A stretch of DNA of 64,000 nt from Austwickia sp. (GTDB lineage: Bacteria > Actinomycetota > Actinomycetes > Actinomycetales > Dermatophilaceae). The stretch spans positions 2,294,001-2,358,000 of the forward strand of contig CP064985.1 in NCBI GenBank assembly GCA_016699675.1, read 5' to 3'. Both the position numbers and the translations under genes were made by a program. The notes under the pieces were generated by a model. That model was not told the DNA's origin. It searched no databases and was given only the letters and a program-made list of their open reading frames with translations. Shown one piece after another: positions 8,817 through 17,889 of this stretch. Position 1 is the stretch's first letter; each line of letters opens with the position of its first letter.

Positions 8817-10648
8817 GCGGTACGCCGAGTGCGGGCGCCGCCCCCGTGACCGGAGCGGTGACCGGACCCGCAGCCGGGCCGGTCGAGGACTGGGTGACCC
8901 GGCTGGCGGACGAGGTCATCGAGGCCGCCGACGCCCGCGGGATCGAGACGATCGTGTGCGCCTCCGGCATCTCCCCGTCCGGGCCGATCCACTTGGGCAA
9001 CCTGCGCGAGATCATGGTGCCGCACTTCGTCGCCGACGAGATCAAGCGCCGGGGCCGGGCCTGCGAACACCTGCTGAGCTGGGACGATTACGACCGGTTT
9101 CGCAAGGTGCCGCACGGCGTCGAGGGCGCCGACGAGTCCTGGGCCGAACACATGGGCAAGCCGCTGACGTCGGTGCCGCCGCCCCGCGGCTCGTCCCACC
9201 CGAGCTGGGGGGCCCACTTCCGGGCCGCGATGGAGGCGTCGCTGGCCGAGCTGGGGGTGACGTACCGAGGCATCAGCCAGACCGAACAGTACGGCGCCGG
9301 GGTCTACCGGGATGCCGTGCTGCTCGCGATGCGCGAGCGCGGCGCCATCGACGAGATCCTGGGTCGGTACCGCACCAAGGGGGCTGATGCTTGCTCCGAC
9401 GTACCGTCGCTTGTCGCTTCCGACGTACCGCTTGCTGGAGGCAGCACCGGAGCCGACCCGAGCACGGCGGGGGACAGCGCGGAGGCGGCGGAGGCCGCGG
9501 CGGCCGAGGGATCGGGCGCGGCGGAGGAGGACGACGGGGCCGGCGAGGGCACGGCGTACTTCCCCTACAAGCCTTACTGCCATGCCTGCGAGACCGACTT
9601 CACCCAGGTCACGGCGTACGACGACGCCACCACCACGCTGACCTACCGCTGCACGAAGTGCGGCCATGTGGATGCGCTCGACCTGTCCCGGGAGAACCGC
9701 GGCAAGCTGGTCTGGAAGGTCGACTGGCCGATGCGGTGGGCCCACGAGAAGGTGCTGTTCGAGCCGAGCGGCGTGGACCACCAGAGCCCGGGATCGAGCT
9801 ATGCGGTCGGGGAGTTCCTCGCGCCGATCTTCGGGTGGGAGCGGCCGATCGGGCCGATGTACGCGTTCGTCGGCATCGCCGGCATGGCGAAGATGAGTTC
9901 GTCGAAGGGCGGCGTGCCCACCCCGGCGGACGCGCTGGCGATCATGGAGCCGCACGTGCTGCGGTGGCTGTACGCGCGGCGGCGGCCCAACCAGGCCTTC
10001 ACGGTGGCGTTCAACAACGAGATCCACCGGCTGTACGACGAATGGGACGCACTCGTCCGCAAGGTTCGCGGCGGGAAGGGGCAGCCGGGGGACAACGCGG
10101 CGTACCTGCGCTCGACCTCCACCGCGGAGGCGGAGCTGGCCGGTACGCCGGTGCCGCTGGCGTATCGGGCGCTCTGTTCGGTGGTGGACTTGACCGGGGG
10201 CGTGGCCGATCAGGAGCTGCGGATCTTGGCGGCCATGGACGCGCGGATCACGGGGCTGGACGACGCCCGGCCGCGGCTGGACCGCGCCGCGACGTGGGTG
10301 GCGACGCAGGCCGACCCGGAGGACCGGACCGTCGTGCGGGCCGAGCCGGACGCCGCGGGCCTCGCGGCGCTGACCGAGCACCAGCGGGCGGCCCTGGACC
10401 TGCTGGCTGGCGATCTTGAGGTCGACTGGACGCTCGACGGGCTGACCACCCTGGTCTACGGCATCCCGAAGCGGCAGGCCGGCTTCGATGTCGGCGAGAA
10501 GAAGCTGCCGCCCGAGGTGAAGGCCGACCAGCGGGCGTTCTTCGCGCTGCTCTACCGGTTGCTGCTCGGCACGGACACCGGCCCGCGCATCCCGACGCTG
10601 CTGCTCTGCATCGGCCCGGAAAGGGTGCGCACCCTGCTGGGCCGCTGA
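8813..10648 (+). CDS. lysS: Class I lysyl-tRNA synthetase
   Basis: 611 residues. The class I fold is shown by SPSGPIHLGN (HIGH motif, HLGN at 60-63) and KMSSSKG (KMSKS motif, near 360-366), which sets it apart from the common class II LysRS. A zinc-ribbon-like pair, CHACETD and CTKCGHVD, lies between them. Just before it is a low-complexity insert of roughly 45 residues rich in Ala, Glu, Asp and Gly (about 203-245), absent from most family members. The GTG start overlaps purA by 4 nt. The Pro/Ala/Gly-rich first 23 residues are probably disordered. Class I LysRS is found in some actinobacteria in place of the class II enzyme. Confidence 0.95.
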
Positions 10649-10685
10649 CGTCGCTACTCGGACACGCTCACTCCTGACCGCGCGC

Positions 10686-10749
10686 ACGACCGTTCGTGAC
10701 CTGCTCTTTTGGTGCCATGGCACCCTTTGTGCAGGTCACGAACGGTCGT
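10686..10749. repeat. 64-bp palindromic repeat, copy 1
   Basis: The outer arms, ACGACCGTTCGTGACCTG (10686-10703) and its perfect inverted partner (10732-10749), surround a core GGTGCCATGGCACC at 10711-10724. Two bases after the right arm is TGTGGATAA (10752-10760), the complement of the DnaA-box consensus TTATCCACA. This copy's inner flank (CTCTTTT) does not pair, unlike the other copies. Confidence 0.9.
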
Positions 10750-10863
10750 CCTGTGGATAAGCGGGCGGCTGCCAAGATCCCCAACCCAAGGCTCGCAGCC
10801 AGTTATACACAGCCTCCTCGACTGGGCCGGCGAGGCCGTGGCGGTCAGGACAGGGTCGGGTCC

Positions 10864-11757
10864 ATGCGCTATCTCGACCCCGAACTCGCCCGCTATCACC
10901 AGGACCTCTACTCCTCAGCCCTGGACGCCGGGGGCCTCCTCACGCGGTGTCAGACCGCGCTGCTCATCGCGCCGGCTGGGTCGTACATCAGCCATTTCAC
11001 CGCCGCGAGACTCCAGGGCCTGCGCGTGCCGGACTCCGCGGCGATCGACGTCAGTGTGCTCCCCGGGCGCCGTCGGGAGGTCGGTGTTCCGTTTGCCGTG
11101 CACCGGGGGAGCAAGGACGCTAGGGTACGGCGGCTGGCCGGACTCCGGGTGTCCGATCCGGTGCAGGTGGGACTGGAGCTGGCGCCCTCGTTGCGCCTTC
11201 CGTACCTGGTGGGCCTCCTCGACAGCATCGTGGCGGGGGGCGCGTTCACTCGCGCGGATCTCGCCGCGGCGTACGAACTGCGGCCAGGCCGCCTGCACCG
11301 ATTCGAGGAGGCCCTCGACCTGGTCGTCCCCGGGTCCGGGTCTCTCCCCGAGAGCCTGGTTCGGGTGTTGCTGCATTTCGCGGGGTTGCGCGACGTCGTC
11401 GTACAGCATGCGGTCCGGGATCCGCTCACCGGGGCGACGTACCTGCTGGACTTGGCGTTCCCGCGGCGGCGCGTCGCGGTGGAGTACGACGGCAAGCACC
11501 ATCTCCTGCCCGCCCAGCAGGCGGCGGACGAGGTACGGCGGGGGCGGCTGAGCGACCTTCTGGGGTGGCGGTTCGTCGTGGTGAGGGCCGAGGAGCTGTA
11601 CGGCGCCCCGGGCGGGGTGCTTGCCCGGGTCGCGCTCGCGATCAACGAGAACAGCGCGGTGGCCCCGCGCATTGACCCGGCCTGGCGTGACTACTTCACC
11701 GAACACGCCAGCCGGCACTGGATCGCGCAGGCCGGCGAAGCACACGACCGTTCGTGA
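10864..11757 (+). CDS. AbiEi/DUF559-like protein with Vsr-type nuclease fold
   Basis: 297 residues from ATG 10864. The N-terminal half has an AbiEi-like pattern (TRCQTALLIAPAGSYISHFTAARLQGL). The C-terminal half carries RRVAVEYDGKHHLLPAQQ and a closing GWRFVVVRAEELY, as in the DUF559 group related to Vsr-type PD-(D/E)XK nucleases. The Glu and Asp of VEYDGKHH would be the metal ligands. Such genes are numerous in actinobacteria and their job is not established. 64-bp palindromes lie on both sides, and the stop codon at 11755-11757 falls inside copy 2. It is not clearly part of an operon. Nuclease activity is inferred only from the motif. Confidence 0.7.
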   Translation: MRYLDPELARYHQDLYSSALDAGGLLTRCQTALLIAPAGSYISHFTAARLQGLRVPDSAAIDVSVLPGRRREVGVPFAVHRGSKDARVRRLAGLRVSDPVQVGLELAPSLRLPYLVGLLDSIVAGGAFTRADLAAAYELRPGRLHRFEEALDLVVPGSGSLPESLVRVLLHFAGLRDVVVQHAVRDPLTGATYLLDLAFPRRRVAVEYDGKHHLLPAQQAADEVRRGRLSDLLGWRFVVVRAEELYGAPGGVLARVALAINENSAVAPRIDPAWRDYFTEHASRHWIAQAGEAHDRS

Positions 11758-11807
11758 CCTGCGCAAAGGGTGCCATGGCACCAAATGCGCAGGTCACCAA
11801 CGGTCGT
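11744..11807. repeat. 64-bp palindromic repeat, copy 2
   Basis: Arms at 11744-11761 and 11790-11807 differ at one base (CACCAACGG on the right against CACGAACGG). The core AAAGGGTGCCATGGCACC is kept. TGTGGATAA follows at 11810-11818, with the same 2-bp spacing and orientation as in copy 1. The left arm supplies the stop codon of the AbiEi/DUF559-like gene. Confidence 0.9.
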
Positions 11808-11865
11808 CTTGTGGATAACTCCAGCTGCGCGCGGCAGAAAACGACGGTCGTCCTGCGCCGATCGC

Positions 11866-13497
11866 CTAGTGGATCAGCTTTTCCCGCCCGGCCCATTCCA
11901 CCTCGCGGAGCTGGAACTTTTGGATCTTCCCGGTCGACGTCTTCGGCAACTCGGCCAGGAACTCGATCGCCCGCGGCGCCTTGTAGTGCGCGATCTGCTC
12001 CCTGACGTGCGCGATCAGCTCGTCCTCCGTCGCGGTCTGGCCCTCGTGGGTCACCACGAACGCCTTGGGCCGCTCGCCCCACTTCTCGTCCGGTACGCCG
12101 ACGACCGCCACCTCGAACACCGCCGGGTGGCTCATCAGCGCCTGCTCCACCTCGACGGTCGAGATGTTCTCGCCGCCGGAGATCACGACGTCCTTGGCGC
12201 GGTCGCGCAGCTCGATGTATCCGTCCGGGTGCATCACCCCCAGGTCGCCGGAGTGGAACCAGCCGCCCTCGAAAGCCGTCCTGGTGCCGCCCTCGTCCAG
12301 GTAGTACCCGAGCATCACGTTGTTGCCCCGCATCACGATCTCGCCGAGCGAATTCCCGTCGGCCGGTACGTCGTTCATCGACGCGTCCACGACCCGCACC
12401 GGGTCGGTCTGAATCATCCCGACGCCCTGCCGCGACTGGACCCGCGCCCGCTCGGCCGGCTCCAGCCCGGCCCACTCGGCCTGCGGCTCGCACACCGTGT
12501 ACGGCCCGTAGACCTCGGTCAGCCCGTACACGTGCCGGATCCCGAACCCCATCTGCTCCATCTGCAGGATGGTGGTCGGCGCCGGCGGCGCGCCGGCCGT
12601 CGTCACCAACACCGGGGACCTCAGCTCCCGCCGCTGCGGGGCCACCATGATCGCCGAGATCACGGTCGGCGCGCCGTTGAGGTGCGTGATCCCGTGTTCG
12701 TCCAGCAGCCCCCAGATCACGTCGCCGCGCACCTCGCGCAGACAGACGTGCGTGCCGCCGACGGCGGTCACGGCCCACGGCGTACACCAGCCGTTGCAGT
12801 GGAACATCGGCAGCGTCCACAGGTAGACGCTCGACGACGTGAACGCGGAGTGGATGATCTCGCCGAAGCTGTTCAGGTACGCGCCGCGGTGGTGGTAGAC
12901 GACGCCCTTCGGCTTGCCCGTGGTCCCCGAGGTGTAGTTGAGCGTGATCGGCGCCATCTCGTCCGCGACCGCCCACGGCAGCGGCTCGTCCGACCCCGCC
13001 GCCACGAAGTCCGCATAGCGCATCGCCTTGTCGCCCAAGGCATCCCACGCGGACTGCGGGAACTCCACGCCGGCCTGGTCATCTTCCAGCACGACCACGC
13101 GCTCGACCGCCGGGGCGTCCCGCAGGGCGGCCGGCACGATCGGCAGGAAGCCCGAGTCCACGACGAGAACGTGCGCCTGGGCGTGGTCCAGGATGTAGCC
13201 GATCTCCATCGGCGACAGCCGCGTATTGAGCGCCAGCAGCACCCCGCCCGCCAGCGGCACGCCGAAGTGCGCGACGAGCATCTCGGGAACGTTGGGCAGC
13301 AGGTACGCGACGCGGTCGCCCGCGCCGATGCCGTGCGCCTGGAGGGCCCCCGCGAGCCGGGTCGCGTCGTCCGCGAACTGACGGTACGTCGTACGCCGGG
13401 TGCCGTAGACGATCGCCGTCTTGTCCGGGAACACGCGAGCGGAGCGGTCGAGGAAGGACAGCGGGGTCAACGGGGTGAAATACACGGCATCGGTCAC
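11866..13497 (-). CDS. Long-chain acyl-CoA synthetase (AMP-forming)
   Basis: 543 residues of the ANL adenylating superfamily. It activates a carboxylic acid to acyl-AMP and then acyl-CoA. Motifs are ITLNYTSGTTGKPKGV (A3 loop), GLTEVYGPY (A5), GWFHSGDLGVMHPDGY (A7), DRAKDVVISGGENIS (A8 hinge) and PKTSTGKIQKFQLRE with the catalytic Lys (A10). The sequence LPMFHCNGWCTPW fits the subgroup containing medium/long-chain FadD proteins and plant AAE-type ligases. The substrate cannot be read from sequence. It stands alone between palindrome copies 2 and 3, so it is probably transcribed singly. Confidence 0.92.
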   Translation of the reverse strand: MTDAVYFTPLTPLSFLDRSARVFPDKTAIVYGTRRTTYRQFADDATRLAGALQAHGIGAGDRVAYLLPNVPEMLVAHFGVPLAGGVLLALNTRLSPMEIGYILDHAQAHVLVVDSGFLPIVPAALRDAPAVERVVVLEDDQAGVEFPQSAWDALGDKAMRYADFVAAGSDEPLPWAVADEMAPITLNYTSGTTGKPKGVVYHHRGAYLNSFGEIIHSAFTSSSVYLWTLPMFHCNGWCTPWAVTAVGGTHVCLREVRGDVIWGLLDEHGITHLNGAPTVISAIMVAPQRRELRSPVLVTTAGAPPAPTTILQMEQMGFGIRHVYGLTEVYGPYTVCEPQAEWAGLEPAERARVQSRQGVGMIQTDPVRVVDASMNDVPADGNSLGEIVMRGNNVMLGYYLDEGGTRTAFEGGWFHSGDLGVMHPDGYIELRDRAKDVVISGGENISTVEVEQALMSHPAVFEVAVVGVPDEKWGERPKAFVVTHEGQTATEDELIAHVREQIAHYKAPRAIEFLAELPKTSTGKIQKFQLREVEWAGREKLIH

Positions 13498-13608
13498 GGG
13501 GGAACGCCTTTCGCCGGGACGGCAGCGGGGATGTCCTGGCCTACCGTGGCGCGGCTCGCGGCGTCAAGGGCGCGACCGGGGCCGCCTCTCCGCGAGGTTA
13601 TCCACAAG

Positions 13609-13672
13609 CCGACCGTTCGTGACCAGCGCAAAGGGTGCCATGGCACCCAAAGTGCAGGTCACGAACGGTCAG
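13609..13672. repeat. 64-bp palindromic repeat, copy 3 (inverted orientation)
   Basis: The left arm CGACCGTTCGTGACC and the right arm GGTCACGAACGGTC surround AAAGGGTGCCATGGCACCC. A perfect DnaA-box consensus, TTATCCACA, lies at 13598-13606, two bases outside the left arm. This copy is therefore in the opposite orientation to copies 1 and 2. Confidence 0.9.
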
Positions 13673-13714
13673 ATGCGCCGCAAGGTCGGCATCATGGGCA
13701 CCGCAGCGCACGCC

Positions 13715-16006
13715 TCATTCGCACCGCAGCACGTGCATGCGGTGGGCGGCGCGGGTCAGCGCGACGTACAGCACCCGCGCCCCGCCCGGCGACTCCGCCG
13801 CGATCTCGTCGGGGTCGACGACCACCGTGGCGTCGTACTCCAACCCCTTCACGGTCAGCGGGTCCGTCACCGTGACGCGACCCGCCCCCCCGGCGTCCCC
13901 ATCCATGACGCCGGCCAGCGCCGAGGACCACCGCGCCGGGGCGATCACGGCGATCGCCCCCTCGACCTGCTCCGTCAGCGCAGCCACGGCCTCCCGTGAA
14001 GCCGCGACCACCGCGTCCTCCGACGCCGGGACGGCCACCTCGACGGGCTGCACACCCACCTCGCGCACCGCCTCGGGGATGTCCGCATCGGGAACCAGCG
14101 GCAGGATCACGGCTGCCGCGTAGTCGAAGATCTCCCGGGCGTTGCGGTAGTTCGTGCCCATGTGGAACTGCCGGCGCGCGTTGCGGCCGAACGCGTCGTC
14201 GCGCGCCACCGCCGCCTCCGCGGCGTCGCCCCACGAGGCCTGCGCGGCGTCCCCGACCACGGTCCACGACGCCGATCGGCCACGCCGCCCCAGCATCCGC
14301 CACTGCATCGGCGACAGGTCCTGCGCCTCGTCGACCAGCACGTGCGCGTAGTCGCCCGGGCGGCCCACCCGGCCCCAGAGCAGCAGGTCCCGCCGCCCCT
14401 CGGCGTCCAGCCCGCCGCCGGGACCGGCCGCCCCCGCCGTACGCTCGCGATATCCCAGCCCACGATCACCGCCGCCCGTGCCGGCCCCGTCCCCGTCGCC
14501 GCGCAGCGACCCCAGCGCCACCGCCTCGGCCTCCACCTCGTCGAGCAGCTCGACCTCGTAGAACCCGCGCTCCACGTCCGTGCGCTCCGGCACGAGCCCG
14601 AGCCGCGCCGACAGGTCGTCCACCAGGGCCGCGTCCGCGACGCTCCACGTGCCGGTGTCCAGCGCCAGCCGGTACGACGCCGCCAGCGCCTTGCCGTCGG
14701 CGGCCGAGAACACCCCGGCCACGTACCGCCCCGTGCGCCCCGCGTCCGCCAACCACAACAGCACCTCGCGCGGGTCCACCGGACGCCACCACTCGTCGAG
14801 GAACCGCTCCACGTCGCGGTGGTCGGCGAAGACGTCGAGGAACTCGTCGCGGTCGCCGTCGTTCACCTGCCGCCACGCCGCCTGCGCGAGCGCGGCCGCC
14901 ATGGCCTCGCGCGAAGAGTTGCGGTGATGCCGGCGCAGCACCTGGGTGCGGAGCCGGTCCAGGGCGCGGCGGTCCAGGTGCACCGGTCGCCCGGTCACCA
15001 TGACCCGCAGGGCCTGCGGGGCGCCCGGGATGACGTCGCGCGCGGCCCGCGCCAACACCCGCCGCATGGCCAGCGAGCCCTTGAGCGCGGCGACCGCCGG
15101 GGGATCGACGCGCGTGGCCGTGACCGCGTCGACCACGTCGCCCACCGACCGCAAGACGACGGAATCCTCACCGAGGGAGGGCAGGACGCGTTCGATGTAC
15201 GCCGTGTACGCCGCGCTCGGCCCCACCACGAGGACCCCGCCGCGTTCGAAGCGGCGCCGGTCGGAATAGAGCAGGTACGCCGCACGGTGCAGCGCCACGA
15301 CGGTCTTGCCGGTGCCGGGCCCACCCGTGATCTCCACGACCCCCGTGGCCGCAGCCCGGATCGCCTCATCCTGGTGCGCCTGGATCGTGGCGACGATGTC
15401 GCGCATCCGCCCCGACCGGCTCCGGGCCAGGGCCGCGAGCAGGGCGCCCTCGCCGAGTACCACCAGGTCGTCCGGTGCCTCGGCGACCATCAGGTCGTCC
15501 TCGGCGCCGATCACCTTCTGGCCGCGGCAGCGCAGGACGCGGCGCCGCAGAACCCCCATGGGTGCCGTGGGCGTGGCGCGGTAGAACGGCTCCGCGGCGG
15601 GGGCGCGCCAGTCGATGACCAGCGGCTCGTAGTCGTCGTCGCGGACGCCGAGGCGGCCGACGTACCGGACCTCCCGGCCAGCCGGCCCGCGCCCGCCGGA
15701 GCCGCCCGACTCCGGCGAATGCTGCAGGTCCAGCCGACCGAACACGAGCCCCTCGTGCTCACGATCGAGGTCGGCCCGCCGCCGCGCCGCCCGGTAGACC
15801 AGGGCGTCGCGCTCGAACAGCCCGGTGGTCTCCTCGTCGCGGACATCGCCCGTCCGATCGGTGCGCCCGCGGGCCAGCCCGTCCTCCTGGACGAGGGCCG
15901 CGCGCTCCCCGGCCGTGACGAGCTCGGCGTAGACCCGGTCGACGTGCGCCTGCTCGATGGCGAGCTCGTTCGCGAGTGCGTCCCGGTCCGCCTCGACGTA
16001 CCCCAT
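13715..16006 (-). CDS. HelD/HelR-like RNA-polymerase-associated UvrD-type helicase
   Basis: 763 residues, near the length of mycobacterial HelD and Streptomyces HelR. An N-terminal helical region (ELAIEQAHVDRVYAELV) would form the coiled coil that enters the RNA polymerase secondary channel. It is followed by the DYEPLVIDWRAPAAEPFYRATP block found in this family. Walker A is GGPGTGKT near residue 227, motif II is VLVDEAQDLSPMQW near 558, and the final ATPase motifs VKGLEYDATVVVDP and LYVALTRAAHRM are present. HelD-type proteins release stalled RNA polymerase, and HelR types give rifamycin tolerance; which applies here is inference. A RecB/UvrD repair helicase is less likely. Confidence 0.85.
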   Translation of the reverse strand: MGYVEADRDALANELAIEQAHVDRVYAELVTAGERAALVQEDGLARGRTDRTGDVRDEETTGLFERDALVYRAARRRADLDREHEGLVFGRLDLQHSPESGGSGGRGPAGREVRYVGRLGVRDDDYEPLVIDWRAPAAEPFYRATPTAPMGVLRRRVLRCRGQKVIGAEDDLMVAEAPDDLVVLGEGALLAALARSRSGRMRDIVATIQAHQDEAIRAAATGVVEITGGPGTGKTVVALHRAAYLLYSDRRRFERGGVLVVGPSAAYTAYIERVLPSLGEDSVVLRSVGDVVDAVTATRVDPPAVAALKGSLAMRRVLARAARDVIPGAPQALRVMVTGRPVHLDRRALDRLRTQVLRRHHRNSSREAMAAALAQAAWRQVNDGDRDEFLDVFADHRDVERFLDEWWRPVDPREVLLWLADAGRTGRYVAGVFSAADGKALAASYRLALDTGTWSVADAALVDDLSARLGLVPERTDVERGFYEVELLDEVEAEAVALGSLRGDGDGAGTGGGDRGLGYRERTAGAAGPGGGLDAEGRRDLLLWGRVGRPGDYAHVLVDEAQDLSPMQWRMLGRRGRSASWTVVGDAAQASWGDAAEAAVARDDAFGRNARRQFHMGTNYRNAREIFDYAAAVILPLVPDADIPEAVREVGVQPVEVAVPASEDAVVAASREAVAALTEQVEGAIAVIAPARWSSALAGVMDGDAGGAGRVTVTDPLTVKGLEYDATVVVDPDEIAAESPGGARVLYVALTRAAHRMHVLRCE

Positions 16007-16599
16007 CCCACCCCTTGTCGTCCGTGCCGTGCCGGCGGTGCCGCACGGCCCGTTCGGTTGAGTGGGTCAGTCTATCGGGGCGGATTCGCACGCCCTGCCG
16101 GGGTGACCGCGCCAGCACCCCGAGTCAGGTGTGCGAACAGTCGGTCGCCCGCATCGGTGGCCCCGCCTCGCCGTCGCCCCCCTGGAATACGAATCCCGTT
16201 GCCCTGCATAGGGTCTGGATTGCCAAGAAACTCCCGGGCGCGGCCTTGCCGGCTTTACCTGGGGCCCTTCTTTTGCGACGCTGAGCGTGTGCGACGTAGC
16301 GAAAGCTCGCCGACACCCCGGCCCGAACCCCCCTGACGGGCCGAGGGCCGCGGACGCACCCCGGGGAGGACCCCCCTGTTCCTCGGGGGCGTCTGCGGCG
16401 CCCATACCAGTGCCGCAGTGCGCCCTGCCGCCGAGTCATCCGACCACGGCGTCATCCGACCGCGGCGTCGTCCGCCCCGCGCCCCGGCCACCGTCGGCCC
16501 GGCATGCCTCCACCACCCCCGAGCCGCCGCGCCCGACCACCCCCTGGAGTCCGTCAGCGCGGCCCGCGGCCGGTCTCGTCCGCCGCTAGGGTGGTCCGC
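16007..16599. other. Intergenic region without a convincing gene
   Basis: The gap between divergent helD and purD is 593 bp. Open frames here are Pro/Arg/Ala-rich and lack ribosome sites, so they look like GC-rich noise. The purD promoter must lie in this region, but I could not pick a convincing -35/-10 pair or a known riboswitch. Confidence 0.5.
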
Positions 16600-17889
16600 G
16601 TGAAGGTCCTCGTCGTCGGTTCCGGCGCCCGCGAACACGCCCTGGTCCATGCGCTGTCCGAAGACCCGGATGTCGATGAGATCCACGCCGCGCCCGGCAA
16701 TCCCGGCATGACGCCGCAGGCCACCCTGCACCCGTTGGCGGCGCTGACGGACGGTCCCGCCGTGGCTCGACTGGCCGCGTCCCTCGCCGTCGACCTGGTC
16801 GTGGTCGGGCCCGAGGATCCGCTCGTCCACGGGGTCGCGGACGCGATCCGCGAGCGTGGCATCGCCTGCTTCGGGCCGTCCGCCGCGGCGGCCCGCCTGG
16901 AGGGCAGCAAGGCCTTCGCCAAGGAGGTCATGGCGGCCGCCGGGGTGCCGACGGCCCTGGCGCACGTGTGCACCTCCGCCGAACAGGTCGCGGACGCGCT
17001 CGACGCGCTGGGCGCGCCGTACGTCGTGAAGGACGACGGTCTCGCCGCCGGCAAGGGCGTCGTGGTGACCGACAACCGCATGACCGCCCTCGCGCACGCG
17101 GCCCAGTGCCTCAACCGGGGTGGAGGGGCCACCGTCGTCGTCGAGGAATACCTCGACGGCCCCGAGGTCTCCCTGTTCTGCGTCACCGACGGCGAGACGG
17201 TCGTTCCCCTCGCGCCCGCCCAGGACTTCAAGCGCGCCCTCGACGGCGACCAGGGCCCCAACACCGGCGGCATGGGCGCGTACTCGCCCCTCGACTGGGC
17301 CCCCGCCGGCCTCGTCGAGGAGGTCGTCAGCCGCGTCGCGCAGCCCACGATCGACGAGATGCGCCACCGCGGTACGCCGTTCGCCGGCATCCTCTACGTC
17401 GGCCTGGCGCTCACCTCGCGCGGCGTACGGGTCGTCGAGTTCAACGCGCGATTCGGCGACCCGGAGACCCAGGTCGTCTTGGCGCGGCTGCGCTCCCCGC
17501 TCGGCGCGCTGCTCATGGCGGCCGCGACCGGCCGGCTGGGCGAGCTGGCCCCCCTGGCCTGGCGCGACGTCTACGCCGTCACGGTGGTCGTCGCCGCCAA
17601 GGGCTACCCCGCCGGCCCGCACAAGGGCGACCCCATCGGCGGCCTGGAGGATGTGGGCGACACGGCGTACGTCCTGCACGCCGGCACGGCCCGCACCGGC
17701 GGCCAGCTCGTCAGCGCGGGTGGCCGGGTGCTGTCGGTGGTCGCGCTCGGCGCGGACCTGGGCGAGGCGCGGGAGAAGGCGTACGCCGCGGTCGAGCGGA
17801 TCTCCCTGCGCGGGAGCCACCACCGCACCGACATCGCGTTGGCCGCCCACGAGGGGCTGGTCCATGTCCCGGAGGGGTTCCACGGATGA
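16600..17889 (+). CDS. purD: Phosphoribosylamine-glycine ligase (GAR synthetase)
   Basis: 429 residues. It catalyses the second step of de novo purine synthesis, joining glycine to phosphoribosylamine with ATP. KVLVVGSGAREHALVHAL opens the N domain, and the ATP-grasp part contains GPSAAAARLEGSKAFAKEVM, YVVKDDGLAAGKGVVV, GPEVSLFCVTDG and FNARFGDPETQVVL. The GTG at 16600 is chosen because the family starts exactly there. The open frame reaches back to 16504 with Pro/Arg-rich junk. The stop overlaps the purC ATG by 4 nt. The ribosome site is weak (AGGG at 16588-16591). Confidence 0.96.
   Translation: MKVLVVGSGAREHALVHALSEDPDVDEIHAAPGNPGMTPQATLHPLAALTDGPAVARLAASLAVDLVVVGPEDPLVHGVADAIRERGIACFGPSAAAARLEGSKAFAKEVMAAAGVPTALAHVCTSAEQVADALDALGAPYVVKDDGLAAGKGVVVTDNRMTALAHAAQCLNRGGGATVVVEEYLDGPEVSLFCVTDGETVVPLAPAQDFKRALDGDQGPNTGGMGAYSPLDWAPAGLVEEVVSRVAQPTIDEMRHRGTPFAGILYVGLALTSRGVRVVEFNARFGDPETQVVLARLRSPLGALLMAAATGRLGELAPLAWRDVYAVTVVVAAKGYPAGPHKGDPIGGLEDVGDTAYVLHAGTARTGGQLVSAGGRVLSVVALGADLGEAREKAYAAVERISLRGSHHRTDIALAAHEGLVHVPEGFHG

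Noticed and set aside
10752..13606. Possible replication origin because of three TTATCCACA boxes
   Set aside because: The boxes are kilobases apart, each tied to a palindromic repeat, with no A/T-rich unwinding region and no dnaA or dnaN nearby.
16287..16589. A 100-codon plus-strand frame upstream of purD
   Set aside because: Pro/Ala/Ser-rich, no ribosome site, no similarity to any family; noise in GC-rich DNA.
16255..17883. A 542-codon minus-strand frame opposite purD
   Set aside because: Antisense to purD with no ribosome site or domain; a coding-strand shadow.
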